Notes under the pieces: model-generated
Told to the model about the DNA's origin: nothing
Database searches by the model: none
What the model saw: the letters and a program-made list of their open reading frames with translations, nothing else
Part shown: in pieces, positions 1-6,924 of the stretch
How the letters are laid out: every line of letters begins with the position of its first letter
Position numbering within the stretch: the stretch's first letter is position 1
Position numbers and translations under genes: made by a program
Origin: Acetivibrio sp964466645
GTDB lineage: Bacteria > Bacillota > Clostridia > Acetivibrionales > Acetivibrionaceae
Reading direction: 5' to 3'
NCBI GenBank assembly: GCA_964466645.1
Contig: CAYXPB010000164.1
Location: 1-11,617, forward strand
DNA length: 11,617 nucleotides

Positions 1-2916
1 TAAAGGCATTACATTACCAGTATCAACACCTGCAGGAATATTTGATGTATTCCCTATAAAAGTTCTCAAAGGCTTTGTGAGAATAATGTCTCCAAATGAA
101 CCAAGCTTAGCCTTCTGATTTGTGAATTCATTTTTTGTAATACCAAGAATCCTACTAGTGTCATTTAGCTCTACATCGGGTACATTACGATATGGTTCTC
201 CCAATACTATGTTTCTAATATTATTTATATCAGTATTGCTTCCAACCTTAATTACTTTGTTTATTCCATTAACCTTTTCGGTATACCACAGGTCAACTTC
301 CTGCTTCCCTGTCCCGTCTTTTTTTACATAGTAAAATGTCGGTTTTATACGCACACAGTCTTTGTCATTGAAGTAATTACCTATCGTAATAAGGTCATAC
401 TTGATTTTATAACCTTTCTTTATTACTCCAAGATTGGTCTTCGTGGTATGGCTTCCATTTAGCACCGGCAATGTGAATTGTTCCTTATTACCTCGAACTT
501 GACCATCCTGATCTATACCACCAACCCAATAGTAATTGTCGGAGTGTTTTGAGGACTTTGTATCGGTTCTAAACACCCCTGCCCAATCGGGATAATCGTT
601 TATATCTGTAAGCTTAAATCCATAAATACGTCCGATTACTCTCACAGGGATTTTCTTTTCTGCTATATAATTAGCATAAGATATATTCGCTAAATCCTGT
701 TTCAAATTAGCGTTACCTGGTGAATTAATCGTAATTGCCCGGCATTCCACTTCATAATTATTCTCGTCCACCCATGTTGGAACAGTTACATCAATAGTAT
801 CAACACCCACCGGCATATGATATTCCTTACCCGCCTTATAAAACTCTTTATTGATGTAAACATCAAAGGGGAATTTTACAATTCTGTCTTGAGTGTACTT
901 TTTCAAATCTGCTCCAGCATAGCCTTTTTTGTTTATGTACTTGCCGATAGTTGGGAAATTCAACTGTGTAGTCCTTCCCAAAATCATTGCTGCTCTTGTG
1001 TTATCCGGTTTAAACTCTTGATTGTGAGTTGTATCACTAGTTATTGTGGGGTCACACACAACTGGTGTATGTACTATTACATTATTTACCCTTATTCCTT
1101 CAACTCTTTGATCCTGTGTTGCATTTATACTATTAGGTTGCAATGTGTAATAGACTGAACCAGTGCTTCCATAGTCGCCGTTTAAAGTTTTGGCATCAAT
1201 TTGAAGTCCACTTTTGAACAAAACGTTATTGCCCACCATCTCTGCCTTCGGCAATTCATTTGGATCAGGCGAATCCCCATTATCCCCCAATCTACCATCC
1301 AGCACTTTATATCCGTCAATTACAAATTCGTCATTTCTGACTTGAAGATTAATATCTCTATTAGCATCCTCTGCAAATTTAAGCCAATCTTCTCTTTTTA
1401 TTTTAGGATAAGAAGGTTTTTTATCTTCTCCGTATATTGTTTCTGCTGTCAATGTAACCACTTTTTTTTCAGGAGTTTTAATATGGTTATCTTCAACTCC
1501 ATGTTTCAACACACTAAAGGTAGGCAAATAATAATTAACTGGCTCAATTGTAACACTTCCACCAGGAAGACAATTATTTCTAATCAATGCCTTTTTTATA
1601 CCATATACAGCCATAGTATCTATAACATGATAACTATATGATTTGGTAGCATCATATTCAAATGAAATCATTTTACTCTCGGTATTACTTCCACCCCACC
1701 GAAGTGTATATTGTTGCTGTACAGTAATATGATCTTTATAAGTTACATCACCAGTCATATTAGTAGTTCTAAAATCAAGCAAATATTCTTCAGTTTTTAT
1801 ATTAGCATATAAGGATTCTGTAGTTGGAATTCCCTGTAAAACATTAAACTTTTCCGAACCCCTCTGGTCTGCACTCAAATTGCATTGTGCATTTGATGTT
1901 CCCTGTTGTCCAAGATATATCAATTTCGTCTCTTCGTCTAGATACGGTATGTTTTCATCGTTTAAGTCAGCTAATTCTTTACTATAAACTCTAACCCTAC
2001 AAGTAAGAACAGATTGAGAAGTAGCTTTATCAACATTAATTGTTACTTTGTCACCTTCTTGTGGAACTTCTTTATACACCCCGTCACTCAAAACCCAAAA
2101 TCTATGACTTGTTATATCCGCATCTTCCATCTTTGGCATGTCGAGGGTTTTGTATCTTGCTCTTGATTCACTTGCGTCAAGGGTAACTTCTACTGAAGTT
2201 GTAACTCCCTGTTGAACAATTCTGGGATTTGCAGTTGCTGTGAGAGCCGCATCTATAAATCCTATACCTGAATCCAATGGATATAGTAATACTGATTTAT
2301 TGAAATGAGTTTTTAAAACCTCTTTATTGATCCAACCCCTAGCGTCCCTAATTCCTTCATATGTATCATATACTTTGCCAGTTTTAATATACTTTGTTCC
2401 ACTTACTTGAAGAGACCCTGATATTTTGCCATAATCATTAACTACCATTAAACCATCTAAATATACATATGTACCTTTATACAAATCCTCTGCCCAATCA
2501 GAATAAGCTAGTTCAACTTGGTCATACAACATTCCTGAATCTATTTTACTTATTGAGACCATATATCCCTCTTTTATTTCAGGATAATCCTTAAGCTCAA
2601 CACCGTCATTTTCGTTTCTTATCTCTGAAACTTTCATCAATGGTAGTATTACAGAATTATTTTCTTTGCTAATTTTTTCATCATCACGTTTTACTGTATA
2701 TCCAATAGTGCTATACCTAACTTTAGTTGTTGCTATTTTATCATAATTTGTTAGATATATACTATTGTTATTTGCAGTTTCTACTGTCTCTCCTTCCAAT
2801 AAAGAATCTATATTGCCTCTCCCAGGATTCATACCACCTGCAAGTACAGTCTTTTTGCATGAAAATATAGACAGCATAACAACAAAAATAAACATAATAA
2901 AAACAAACTTCCTCAT
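1..2916 (-). CDS. Large exported protein, DUF5704-like (3' end beyond window)
   Basis: An uninterrupted minus-strand frame of 972 codons runs from an ATG at 2914-2916 to the left edge; no stop occurs in this frame, so the C-terminus is missing. The ATG lies 13 nt after the stop of the upstream stalk-domain gene, with a GAGG overlapping that stop, so the two are probably co-transcribed. The product starts with an export signal (MRKFVFIMFIF.., hydrophobic to about residue 19). Cleavage could occur after V-L-A26, or at Cys20 as a lipoprotein, although the lipobox I-F-S-C is atypical. The rest looks entirely extracellular and beta-rich. A stretch at about 225-320 resembles an Ig-like module (RIVQQGVTTSVEVTLDAS). 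Around 759-800 there are signatures such as VIGRIYGFKLTDINDYPDW and YWVGGIDQDG that recall the Clostridia DUF5704 family from memory. No catalytic motif was recognised and function is unknown. The open frame and export are certain; the family name is tentative. Confidence 0.85.
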   Translation of the reverse strand, partial: MRKFVFIMFIFVVMLSIFSCKKTVLAGGMNPGRGNIDSLLEGETVETANNNSIYLTNYDKIATTKVRYSTIGYTVKRDDEKISKENNSVILPLMKVSEIRNENDGVELKDYPEIKEGYMVSISKIDSGMLYDQVELAYSDWAEDLYKGTYVYLDGLMVVNDYGKISGSLQVSGTKYIKTGKVYDTYEGIRDARGWINKEVLKTHFNKSVLLYPLDSGIGFIDAALTATANPRIVQQGVTTSVEVTLDASESRARYKTLDMPKMEDADITSHRFWVLSDGVYKEVPQEGDKVTINVDKATSQSVLTCRVRVYSKELADLNDENIPYLDEETKLIYLGQQGTSNAQCNLSADQRGSEKFNVLQGIPTTESLYANIKTEEYLLDFRTTNMTGDVTYKDHITVQQQYTLRWGGSNTESKMISFEYDATKSYSYHVIDTMAVYGIKKALIRNNCLPGGSVTIEPVNYYLPTFSVLKHGVEDNHIKTPEKKVVTLTAETIYGEDKKPSYPKIKREDWLKFAEDANRDINLQVRNDEFVIDGYKVLDGRLGDNGDSPDPNELPKAEMVGNNVLFKSGLQIDAKTLNGDYGSTGSVYYTLQPNSINATQDQRVEGIRVNNVIVHTPVVCDPTITSDTTHNQEFKPDNTRAAMILGRTTQLNFPTIGKYINKKGYAGADLKKYTQDRIVKFPFDVYINKEFYKAGKEYHMPVGVDTIDVTVPTWVDENNYEVECRAITINSPGNANLKQDLANISYANYIAEKKIPVRVIGRIYGFKLTDINDYPDWAGVFRTDTKSSKHSDNYYWVGGIDQDGQVRGNKEQFTLPVLNGSHTTKTNLGVIKKGYKIKYDLITIGNYFNDKDCVRIKPTFYYVKKDGTGKQEVDLWYTEKVNGINKVIKVGSNTDINNIRNIVLGEPYRNVPDVELNDTSRILGITKNEFTNQKAKLGSFGDIILTKPLRTFIGNTSNIPAGVDTGNVMPL

Positions 2917-2929
2917 ATTAACGTATACC

Positions 2930-3976
2930 TCACTTTACAACTGAAAGAAGATTTTCACCATATACCACCAACAACGAATGCTCCCATCCGTCTTTTTGCT
3001 CAAGATTTGCTATTTCAACATCCATGTCACGAGTATGTTCCTTAGCTAATACACTTTCACCAAACGGAAAAAACTTATTTAGCCATTTCATATCATTGCA
3101 ACTTTCAATAGTATATACAGCTCTTCCTCTTACAAGAGTACGTCCATTACCCACAACTAGTGATGGATCAGTTATGTACTGGAATTTAATTACTATTTGT
3201 TTTTCTTTTATCATATCAGCTAAATAACCTAAATGCTCTAAAATTGGTCTACCAACTCCATCTCCTCCATACCATCTTGTTCCGGGCATAAAATACCACT
3301 TCAATTTTGATATATATTGCTCTTTATCAAGAGTCTTATAATCGACATTATAGCATATTTCCATATAATCTTTTGCAATGTTCATTCTATCTGTTATTGC
3401 ATTAACTCCAAATCTGTTAACCATCCACTTATTGGTTTCATAGTATTTTCCTTCAAAAGGATCTAGCTTATATTCATATGTATACAACTCTTCTGGCATA
3501 TCGGGATTAACTTTATAAAAATCTTGTACATAGGATTTATCATTACCTGTAGTAATAATAACTGTCTTTGTACCATCATTCCATCCTACTTTTGCACCCA
3601 ATCCCTCCGCAACATATCGAATAGGTACAAACGTTCTGTCCTCCTTAATAATCGCCTTTGTATCCATTGTCTTTATTTCATTATTTACAACAATATCCCT
3701 ATCGTTAATTCTCAGGCTAATCTTTACTGCATCCTTTGTTATATAAACTTCCTTAAGCTTTTCATTCCATTCAACCTTTGCTCCAAGTGCTTCTGTCACA
3801 AATCTTACAGGTATAAGTGTCCTTCCGTTGCCATCGATAAATGGCTTTGCATCCGGGAAGTTAACCGTCTTCCCATCGACTGTGACACTAATTGCTGTTG
3901 CTCCGTTTACAGTCAATGTTACACCTACTACAGATACCATTAATGCTACAATAATTGCAAAAACTATTCTTCTCAC
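2930..3976 (-). CDS. Exported copper amine oxidase N-terminal (stalk) domain protein
   Basis: A 348-residue secreted protein. Residues 1-28 form a signal peptide (MRRIVFAIIVALMVSVVGVT, cleavage near N-G-A-T-A). Two tandem copies of the CuAO_N1 'stalk' repeat follow at about 30-82 and 83-143, each with its hallmark (GRTLIPVRFVTEALGAKVEW and DRTFVPIRYVAEGLGAKVGW). This family is common in Clostridia surface proteins and is not itself an oxidase; no copper-oxidase catalytic domain is present. Residues 150-348 form an unrecognised soluble domain rich in aromatic residues. I chose the GTG at 3974-3976 because the only Shine-Dalgarno-like run (GGGGG, 3985-3989) sits 8 nt upstream. The ATG at 3980-3982 would be only 2 nt away, and the ATG at 3989-3991 overlaps the run. 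The gene is first in a two-gene unit with the large DUF5704-like gene and has its own promoter at 4084-4112. Its role is probably envelope- or wall-associated. Confidence 0.9.
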   Translation of the reverse strand: MRRIVFAIIVALMVSVVGVTLTVNGATAISVTVDGKTVNFPDAKPFIDGNGRTLIPVRFVTEALGAKVEWNEKLKEVYITKDAVKISLRINDRDIVVNNEIKTMDTKAIIKEDRTFVPIRYVAEGLGAKVGWNDGTKTVIITTGNDKSYVQDFYKVNPDMPEELYTYEYKLDPFEGKYYETNKWMVNRFGVNAITDRMNIAKDYMEICYNVDYKTLDKEQYISKLKWYFMPGTRWYGGDGVGRPILEHLGYLADMIKEKQIVIKFQYITDPSLVVGNGRTLVRGRAVYTIESCNDMKWLNKFFPFGESVLAKEHTRDMDVEIANLEQKDGWEHSLLVVYGENLLSVVK

Positions 3977-3984
3977 AAACATTA

Positions 3985-3989
3985 CCCCC
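3985..3989 (-). promoter_or_regulatory. Ribosome binding site that selects a GTG start
   Basis: A GGGGG run (minus strand) lies 8 nt before GTG at 3974-3976 and only 2 nt before the in-frame ATG at 3980-3982. This supports the GTG as the start of the stalk-domain protein. Confidence 0.55.
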
Positions 3990-4023
3990 ATATGAAAATT
4001 TTATTTTGTACTAATCTATTAAT

Positions 4024-4066
4024 AATTGGTATGAATAGAACCTAAAAGTCCCTCTATTGACCAATT
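4024..4066 (-). other. Long 5'-leader hairpin before the stalk-domain gene
   Basis: The transcript reads AAUUGGU, then C, then AAUAGA, a 13-nt loop, UCUAUU, CAU, ACCAAUU. This gives a 7-bp perfect outer stem and a 6-bp inner stem, split by a small C/CAU internal loop. It lies about 10 nt after the transcription start predicted from the promoter at 4084-4112 and about 48 nt before the GTG start. No U-tract follows it, so it is not a simple terminator. It could stabilise the mRNA or act as a protein or ligand-responsive leader element; no known riboswitch class was recognised. Confidence 0.55.
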
Positions 4067-4083
4067 ACAAACTATTTATAATT

Positions 4084-4112
4084 ATTGTACCGTAAACTTA
4101 AGCTCCAATCAA
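4084..4112 (-). promoter_or_regulatory. Sigma-A-type promoter for stalk-domain/DUF5704-like unit
   Basis: On the minus strand a -35 box TTGATT (4107-4112) is followed by an exact 17-nt spacer and a -10 box TACAAT (4084-4089). The predicted start is near 4077, giving a leader of about 100 nt before the GTG at 3976. It lies in the 234-bp gap after the SLH protein gene, which makes it the natural promoter for the two genes to the left. Confidence 0.65.
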
Positions 4113-4210
4113 TTGATATTTTGCAACAATATTAGCACTTACATTTTGTAATTTAAGAAAACATACACCTGTAAATTCTTAAAACATTTACTCTCCTTGT
4201 ACTGTGTTTA

Positions 4211-5881
4211 TTACAAAAGCTCCAGGATTCGAATTATTACAGTAATCCCTTCTGCTCTTGTCAAAAACTTATTTGAAGCAAAGGTTCCATCCGGCAGTCC
4301 TGTTATAATTCCCTTAGAATATACATTAAGTACAGAATCCCTTTGGTTCACTGGAATATCTTCATAGTCCTTTATCTTATCCCTAAACAAATCCAAATCA
4401 CTATTAGAATCGTTTTCCTCAAGGGTATCCAACACATTTGCTATGATACTCGCCATTTCCCCTCTAGTTATTTCTACTTTGTAGTCGCTAAACACATCTT
4501 CGGAAATTATTTTTAAATCAATTGCTTTATCTATAAAAGGTTGTGCCCAATATGCACTATTTTTTTCCAAATCACTATATCCTAAACTGTTAACTAGCAT
4601 TGTTATAAACTGATCTCTTGTAAGATTGCTGTTAGGTCTGATTGTATTATCGGAAAAACCGTTTACAATTCCCTTTTCTAAAGCCTTATACAAAAATTTG
4701 TAATACCAGTCCGACCATTTCACATCCTTGAACTGTGTCCCTGTTTGTATTTTAGGAATACAATCAATATTATAGGTGTGGAGCTTATAATTATATTTAT
4801 TGTAGATTATAAACCCATCTTTATACGGACTTATTACAAATTTAACACCTATGTCATAGCGATGAAAATCATCATCTTCACCATATACCAAACGATCTAC
4901 AAATTTCCAATCCTTTGCATTATCCGAAACATATACCTCTGATTTTCTTGTAATTACAATATAAGTTCCTGACTTATCATTATATGATAAATATTCAAAA
5001 TCCAGGCCTTCTCCTACTTCAACTTTTTGGTACTTTTTAAAATCTTCTGTTATAATAATGTCATTCCAAGAAAAATCATACCAATATTTTTCACCTTTTC
5101 TCACATCATATATTTCAGTTCCTGCAATAACAAACTTTTCACCATCAAATTCAATATTTGTTAGATAGGTTAAAATCGAATCATTGAAATAATGATCTGT
5201 TGTTGTCTTAAAAATCCAATCATCCTTTCCTGATCCTATTAGTACCTTAGCATGTTCCCCTACTACAACTATCTTACCATTGCCATAAGCAACATCATCA
5301 AAATTTATATCAAACAAACCTTTATATTCCCAATTAATTAAATCTTTAGATACCGCAATAGTTGTGTCCGTAGTTTGAAAACTTCCTACAGCTACATGGT
5401 GCCCAAACATTACATAAGTTTTATTGATTTCATCATACACAATTTCAAAAGGATAACCCCATATCTTCTCATCATTACACTTCATTATTTCTTTGTAATT
5501 TATTTCTATCAATTCCCAATTTATCAAATCCTTAGACTTTAAAATTTTATACTCCTGATTAATATTAGTAATTGTTATGTACTCATTAGTATCTTTGTTA
5601 AAAATGGGCGTCATATAGCAATGCAAATTTTCAAGTTGGTATTCTTTTTCCTCACTTACCATATCTGTAACCAGAAGTTTGTTGTAATTGCCCTTTGCCT
5701 CTGGATTATAATAATAAAAATATGCTTTGTCATCTTTTATAAATATCTTTTGAAATCCTTCTCCAGTCAAATCATCATAAACCTTCAAAAAGGATTCTTT
5801 GTTTTCCACTGCTTGCACACTTAAACTATATGTAATTAATACAACTATCAAACAACATACGCAAAAAATCTTTTTCAACAT
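4211..5881 (-). CDS. Exported beta-propeller-like protein with three C-terminal SLH domains
   Basis: A 556-aa surface protein. Residues 1-24 are a signal peptide (MLKKIFCVCCLIVVLITYSL, cleavage after V-Q-A24). Residues 30-375 are beta-rich with recurring blade-like motifs: SKDLINWE at 116-123, SKDLINWE at 178-185 and SDNAKDWK at 319-326. These resemble repeats in sialidase/GH32/GH43-type propellers, but no catalytic acid set was identified and no enzyme activity is claimed. Three S-layer homology domains follow at about 384-435 (FKDVKWSDWYYKFLYKA, GIVNGFSDNTIRPNSNLTR), 443-485 and 498-553 (GIITGLPDGTFASNKFLTRA). In Bacillota SLH triplets bind pyruvylated secondary wall polymer, so the ectodomain is anchored at the cell surface. 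SLH2 is the most degenerate: the Gly-Tyr/Phe-x-Asp-Gly core is replaced by KIISEDVFSDYKVEITR. The start ATG has GGAGGG 7 nt upstream. A terminator separates it from the WXG100 genes; no convincing own promoter was seen. Confidence 0.93.
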   Translation of the reverse strand: MLKKIFCVCCLIVVLITYSLSVQAVENKESFLKVYDDLTGEGFQKIFIKDDKAYFYYYNPEAKGNYNKLLVTDMVSEEKEYQLENLHCYMTPIFNKDTNEYITITNINQEYKILKSKDLINWELIEINYKEIMKCNDEKIWGYPFEIVYDEINKTYVMFGHHVAVGSFQTTDTTIAVSKDLINWEYKGLFDINFDDVAYGNGKIVVVGEHAKVLIGSGKDDWIFKTTTDHYFNDSILTYLTNIEFDGEKFVIAGTEIYDVRKGEKYWYDFSWNDIIITEDFKKYQKVEVGEGLDFEYLSYNDKSGTYIVITRKSEVYVSDNAKDWKFVDRLVYGEDDDFHRYDIGVKFVISPYKDGFIIYNKYNYKLHTYNIDCIPKIQTGTQFKDVKWSDWYYKFLYKALEKGIVNGFSDNTIRPNSNLTRDQFITMLVNSLGYSDLEKNSAYWAQPFIDKAIDLKIISEDVFSDYKVEITRGEMASIIANVLDTLEENDSNSDLDLFRDKIKDYEDIPVNQRDSVLNVYSKGIITGLPDGTFASNKFLTRAEGITVIIRILELL

Positions 5882-5950
5882 TTATTAGCCCTCCGAACAT
5901 CGATTAATTAGTATGCTTTCTGTATTTTAGAACTTCCTTAAAACCACGCA

Positions 5951-5988
5951 CTATAAAACAAATATAGGCCTACCTGTTGGTAGACCTA
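5951..5988 (-). terminator. Rho-independent terminator after the WXG100 pair
   Basis: The minus strand reads TAGGTCTACC, loop AACA, GGTAGGCCTA: a 10-bp stem with one G-U pair (5965-5988). A T-rich run (TATTTGTTTTATAG, 5951-5964) follows. It lies 22 nt after the stop of the second WXG100 gene and before the SLH gene, so it should end the WXG100 transcript. Confidence 0.8.
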
Positions 5989-6009
5989 AGCTATGTACTT
6001 TTTAAGCTA

Positions 6010-6309
6010 TTATGAAAACAAATTGCCTGAACCTTTTTTAATTTCCTTATCAGCTGCATCATATGCTTTAGCTGTTTGCTCAAGAAAATTGGCATAGGAA
6101 TTAATTACCTTGTAATAAGCTTCAAAATTATCCTTCAAACCAAGGAATTTATTTATGAAAGTGTTTGCAGCATCACTTTCCCATTTCTTTTTCATATTGT
6201 TCATTTCTTTTTCAATATCTGACATTACACCCGTAAAGTTTGTACTTATAGTCTTAATATTTGATGATGCACTTCTCAACTTTTCCGGTGTTACTTTAAA
6301 TTCTGCCAT
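6010..6309 (-). CDS. WXG100 family (ESAT-6-like) protein, WES variant
   Basis: A 99-aa protein with no signal peptide or membrane segment. It has the WXG100 layout: a helix (8-38), a turn at W43-E44-S45 where the family has W-x-G, a second helix (48-90), and the C-terminal Y83-x-x-x-D87 export motif (YDAAD). WXG100 proteins form helical-hairpin dimers and are substrates or partners of type VII (ESX/Ess) secretion in Gram-positive bacteria. The third position is Ser instead of Gly, a known kind of deviation. The start ATG has AAGGGGGT 8 nt upstream. It follows the other WXG100 gene by 21 nt, so the two are co-transcribed and may form a heterodimer. A terminator follows directly. No EssC/EccC-type ATPase is encoded in this window, so the exporting machine is unknown. 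Confidence 0.93.
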   Translation of the reverse strand: MAEFKVTPEKLRSASSNIKTISTNFTGVMSDIEKEMNNMKKKWESDAANTFINKFLGLKDNFEAYYKVINSYANFLEQTAKAYDAADKEIKKGSGNLFS

Positions 6310-6330
6310 TTTATTTTACCCCCTTAAACT

Positions 6331-6639
6331 TTATTTACCTGAAGTTAATTTTTTTGCAGCGTCTTTGATGTTGTTTTCAGTCTGCTCATAAACCCTTGCA
6401 GACTCATTTAAAAACTCAACGTAGTTGTCCAATACTTTTTTAAGATTTTCAAATTCAACCTTAAAACCTTCTATCTGTTTTGCATATGCCTGATTCGCTT
6501 CACCTTTCCATGTAGTTGCGATTGAACCTACTTCAGCGTACAATTGGTTGTACAACTTCACGTAATTCTTAATTTCTCCATCTACTATTTTTGCAGACTT
6601 TCTAATCTCTGCCGGTGTAACATTTATTGAACTTGACAA
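6331..6639 (-). CDS. WXG100 family (ESAT-6-like) protein, canonical WKG
   Basis: A 102-aa all-helical protein with the WXG100 hairpin: helix 10-40, turn W44-K45-G46, helix 48-92, and a C-terminal Y84-x-x-x-E88 (YEQTE) matching the type VII export motif YxxxD/E. It shares the opening N/K-V-T-P-x-x-[IL]-R with its neighbour, so the pair are diverged paralogues. The start is set at TTG 6637-6639 because the perfect Shine-Dalgarno AAGGAGG (6649-6655) lies 9 nt upstream. A TTG three codons earlier abuts the Shine-Dalgarno and cannot be used. This start gives MSSSINVTPAEIR, parallel to MAEFKVTPEKLR of the neighbour. It is the first gene after the promoter at 6799-6827, with a leader of about 150 nt. 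It is probably a secreted effector or chaperone partner of a type VII system. Confidence 0.93.
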   Translation of the reverse strand: MSSSINVTPAEIRKSAKIVDGEIKNYVKLYNQLYAEVGSIATTWKGEANQAYAKQIEGFKVEFENLKKVLDNYVEFLNESARVYEQTENNIKDAAKKLTSGK

Positions 6640-6648
6640 TTTAATCAA

Positions 6649-6655
6649 CCTCCTT
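6649..6655 (-). promoter_or_regulatory. Ribosome binding site selecting a TTG start
   Basis: AAGGAGG on the minus strand, a full anti-16S match, is 9 nt from TTG at 6637-6639 and 0 nt from TTG at 6646-6648. It decides the start of the first WXG100 gene. A strong Shine-Dalgarno paired with a weak TTG start may tune its expression. Confidence 0.75.
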
Positions 6656-6698
6656 GGTTTTTTATTTCATTTTATATTTAGCCAATTTTACTTTTAAT

Positions 6699-6736
6699 GT
6701 ACTAAATGATTTTTTGCCTTAAAAATTATTTAGTAC
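6699..6736 (-). repeat. Inverted repeat (long AT-rich hairpin) in WXG100 leader
   Basis: The arms GTACTAAAT and ATTTAGTAC (9 bp perfect) continue after one A/C mismatch with ATTTTT/AAAAAT (6 bp), around a short loop. It lies about 55-90 nt after the predicted start of the WXG100 transcript. No U-tract follows, so termination is unlikely. It could be an mRNA-stabilising or translation-control hairpin, or a DNA operator. Confidence 0.6.
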
Positions 6737-6759
6737 CTAGTAGTAAAATTTACCCGCTC

Positions 6760-6780
6760 CAAATATTCCGGATATATTTG
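6760..6780 (-). promoter_or_regulatory. Operator-like palindrome just after the WXG100 promoter
   Basis: The arms CAAATAT and ATATTTG (7 bp) flank a centre containing the self-complementary TCCGGA. It begins about 12 nt after the predicted transcription start, a position typical for a repressor operator; it could also form a small RNA hairpin. The cognate regulator is not visible in the window. Confidence 0.45.
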
Positions 6781-6798
6781 TTGTCTTTCATGTTTTTT

Positions 6799-6827
6799 AT
6801 TATATAAACATTTTTGAACCATTACAA
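6799..6827 (-). promoter_or_regulatory. Sigma-A-type promoter for the WXG100 pair
   Basis: On the minus strand -35 TTGTAA (6822-6827), a 17-nt spacer and a perfect -10 TATAAT (6799-6804) predict a start near 6792. It sits in the 285-bp gap between the last pilin-like gene and the WXG100 genes. Together with the terminator at 5951-5988 it defines a two-gene transcription unit. Confidence 0.7.
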
Positions 6828-6835
6828 CAGTTCCT

Positions 6836-6867
6836 GACGAAATGCATGTTTTATGGGATGAAATGCA
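6836..6867 (-). repeat. Two 21-bp-phased direct repeats upstream of the WXG100 promoter
   Basis: The minus strand carries TGCATTTCATC (6857-6867) and TGCATTTCGTC (6836-6846), identical at 10 of 11 positions and exactly 21 bp apart, two helical turns. The nearer copy ends 8 bp before the -35 box, so the pair is centred near -49 and -70. That geometry suits an activator or response regulator bound on one DNA face. This is inference from position and spacing only. Confidence 0.45.
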
Positions 6868-6924
6868 GTTTTTTGGTATTTATTTACTTTTCATATATTA
6901 CATTAATTAGAATGAACCTCAAGT

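Noticed and set aside
122..1641. Plus-strand open frames (e.g. 122-331, 817-1158, 1201-1641)
   Set aside because: They lie antisense to the continuous 972-codon minus-strand frame, lack plausible ribosome binding sites, and encode low-complexity Cys/Ile/Phe-rich products typical of reverse-strand shadows.
2855..2859. Lipobox at Cys20 of the large exported protein
   Set aside because: Phe at -2 is atypical and an A-type signal peptidase I site lies a few residues later, so lipidation was not called.
3024..3943. Plus-strand frames opposite the stalk-domain gene
   Set aside because: The opposite strand encodes two clear CuAO_N1 repeats and a signal peptide; the plus frames show no domain or start signal.
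4171..4191. GTAAAT/ATTTAC stem after the SLH gene as a terminator
   Set aside because: The stem is only 6 bp, nearly all A-T, and is not followed by a T-run on the transcribed strand.
5907..5916. GCATACTAAT as the -10 of a sporulation-type or sigma-A promoter for the SLH gene
   Set aside because: No matching -35 element at a proper distance; the similarity is too weak to report.
6646..6648. TTG as start of the first WXG100 gene
   Set aside because: It directly abuts AAGGAGG with zero spacing; the TTG at 6637-6639 has a 9-nt spacing.
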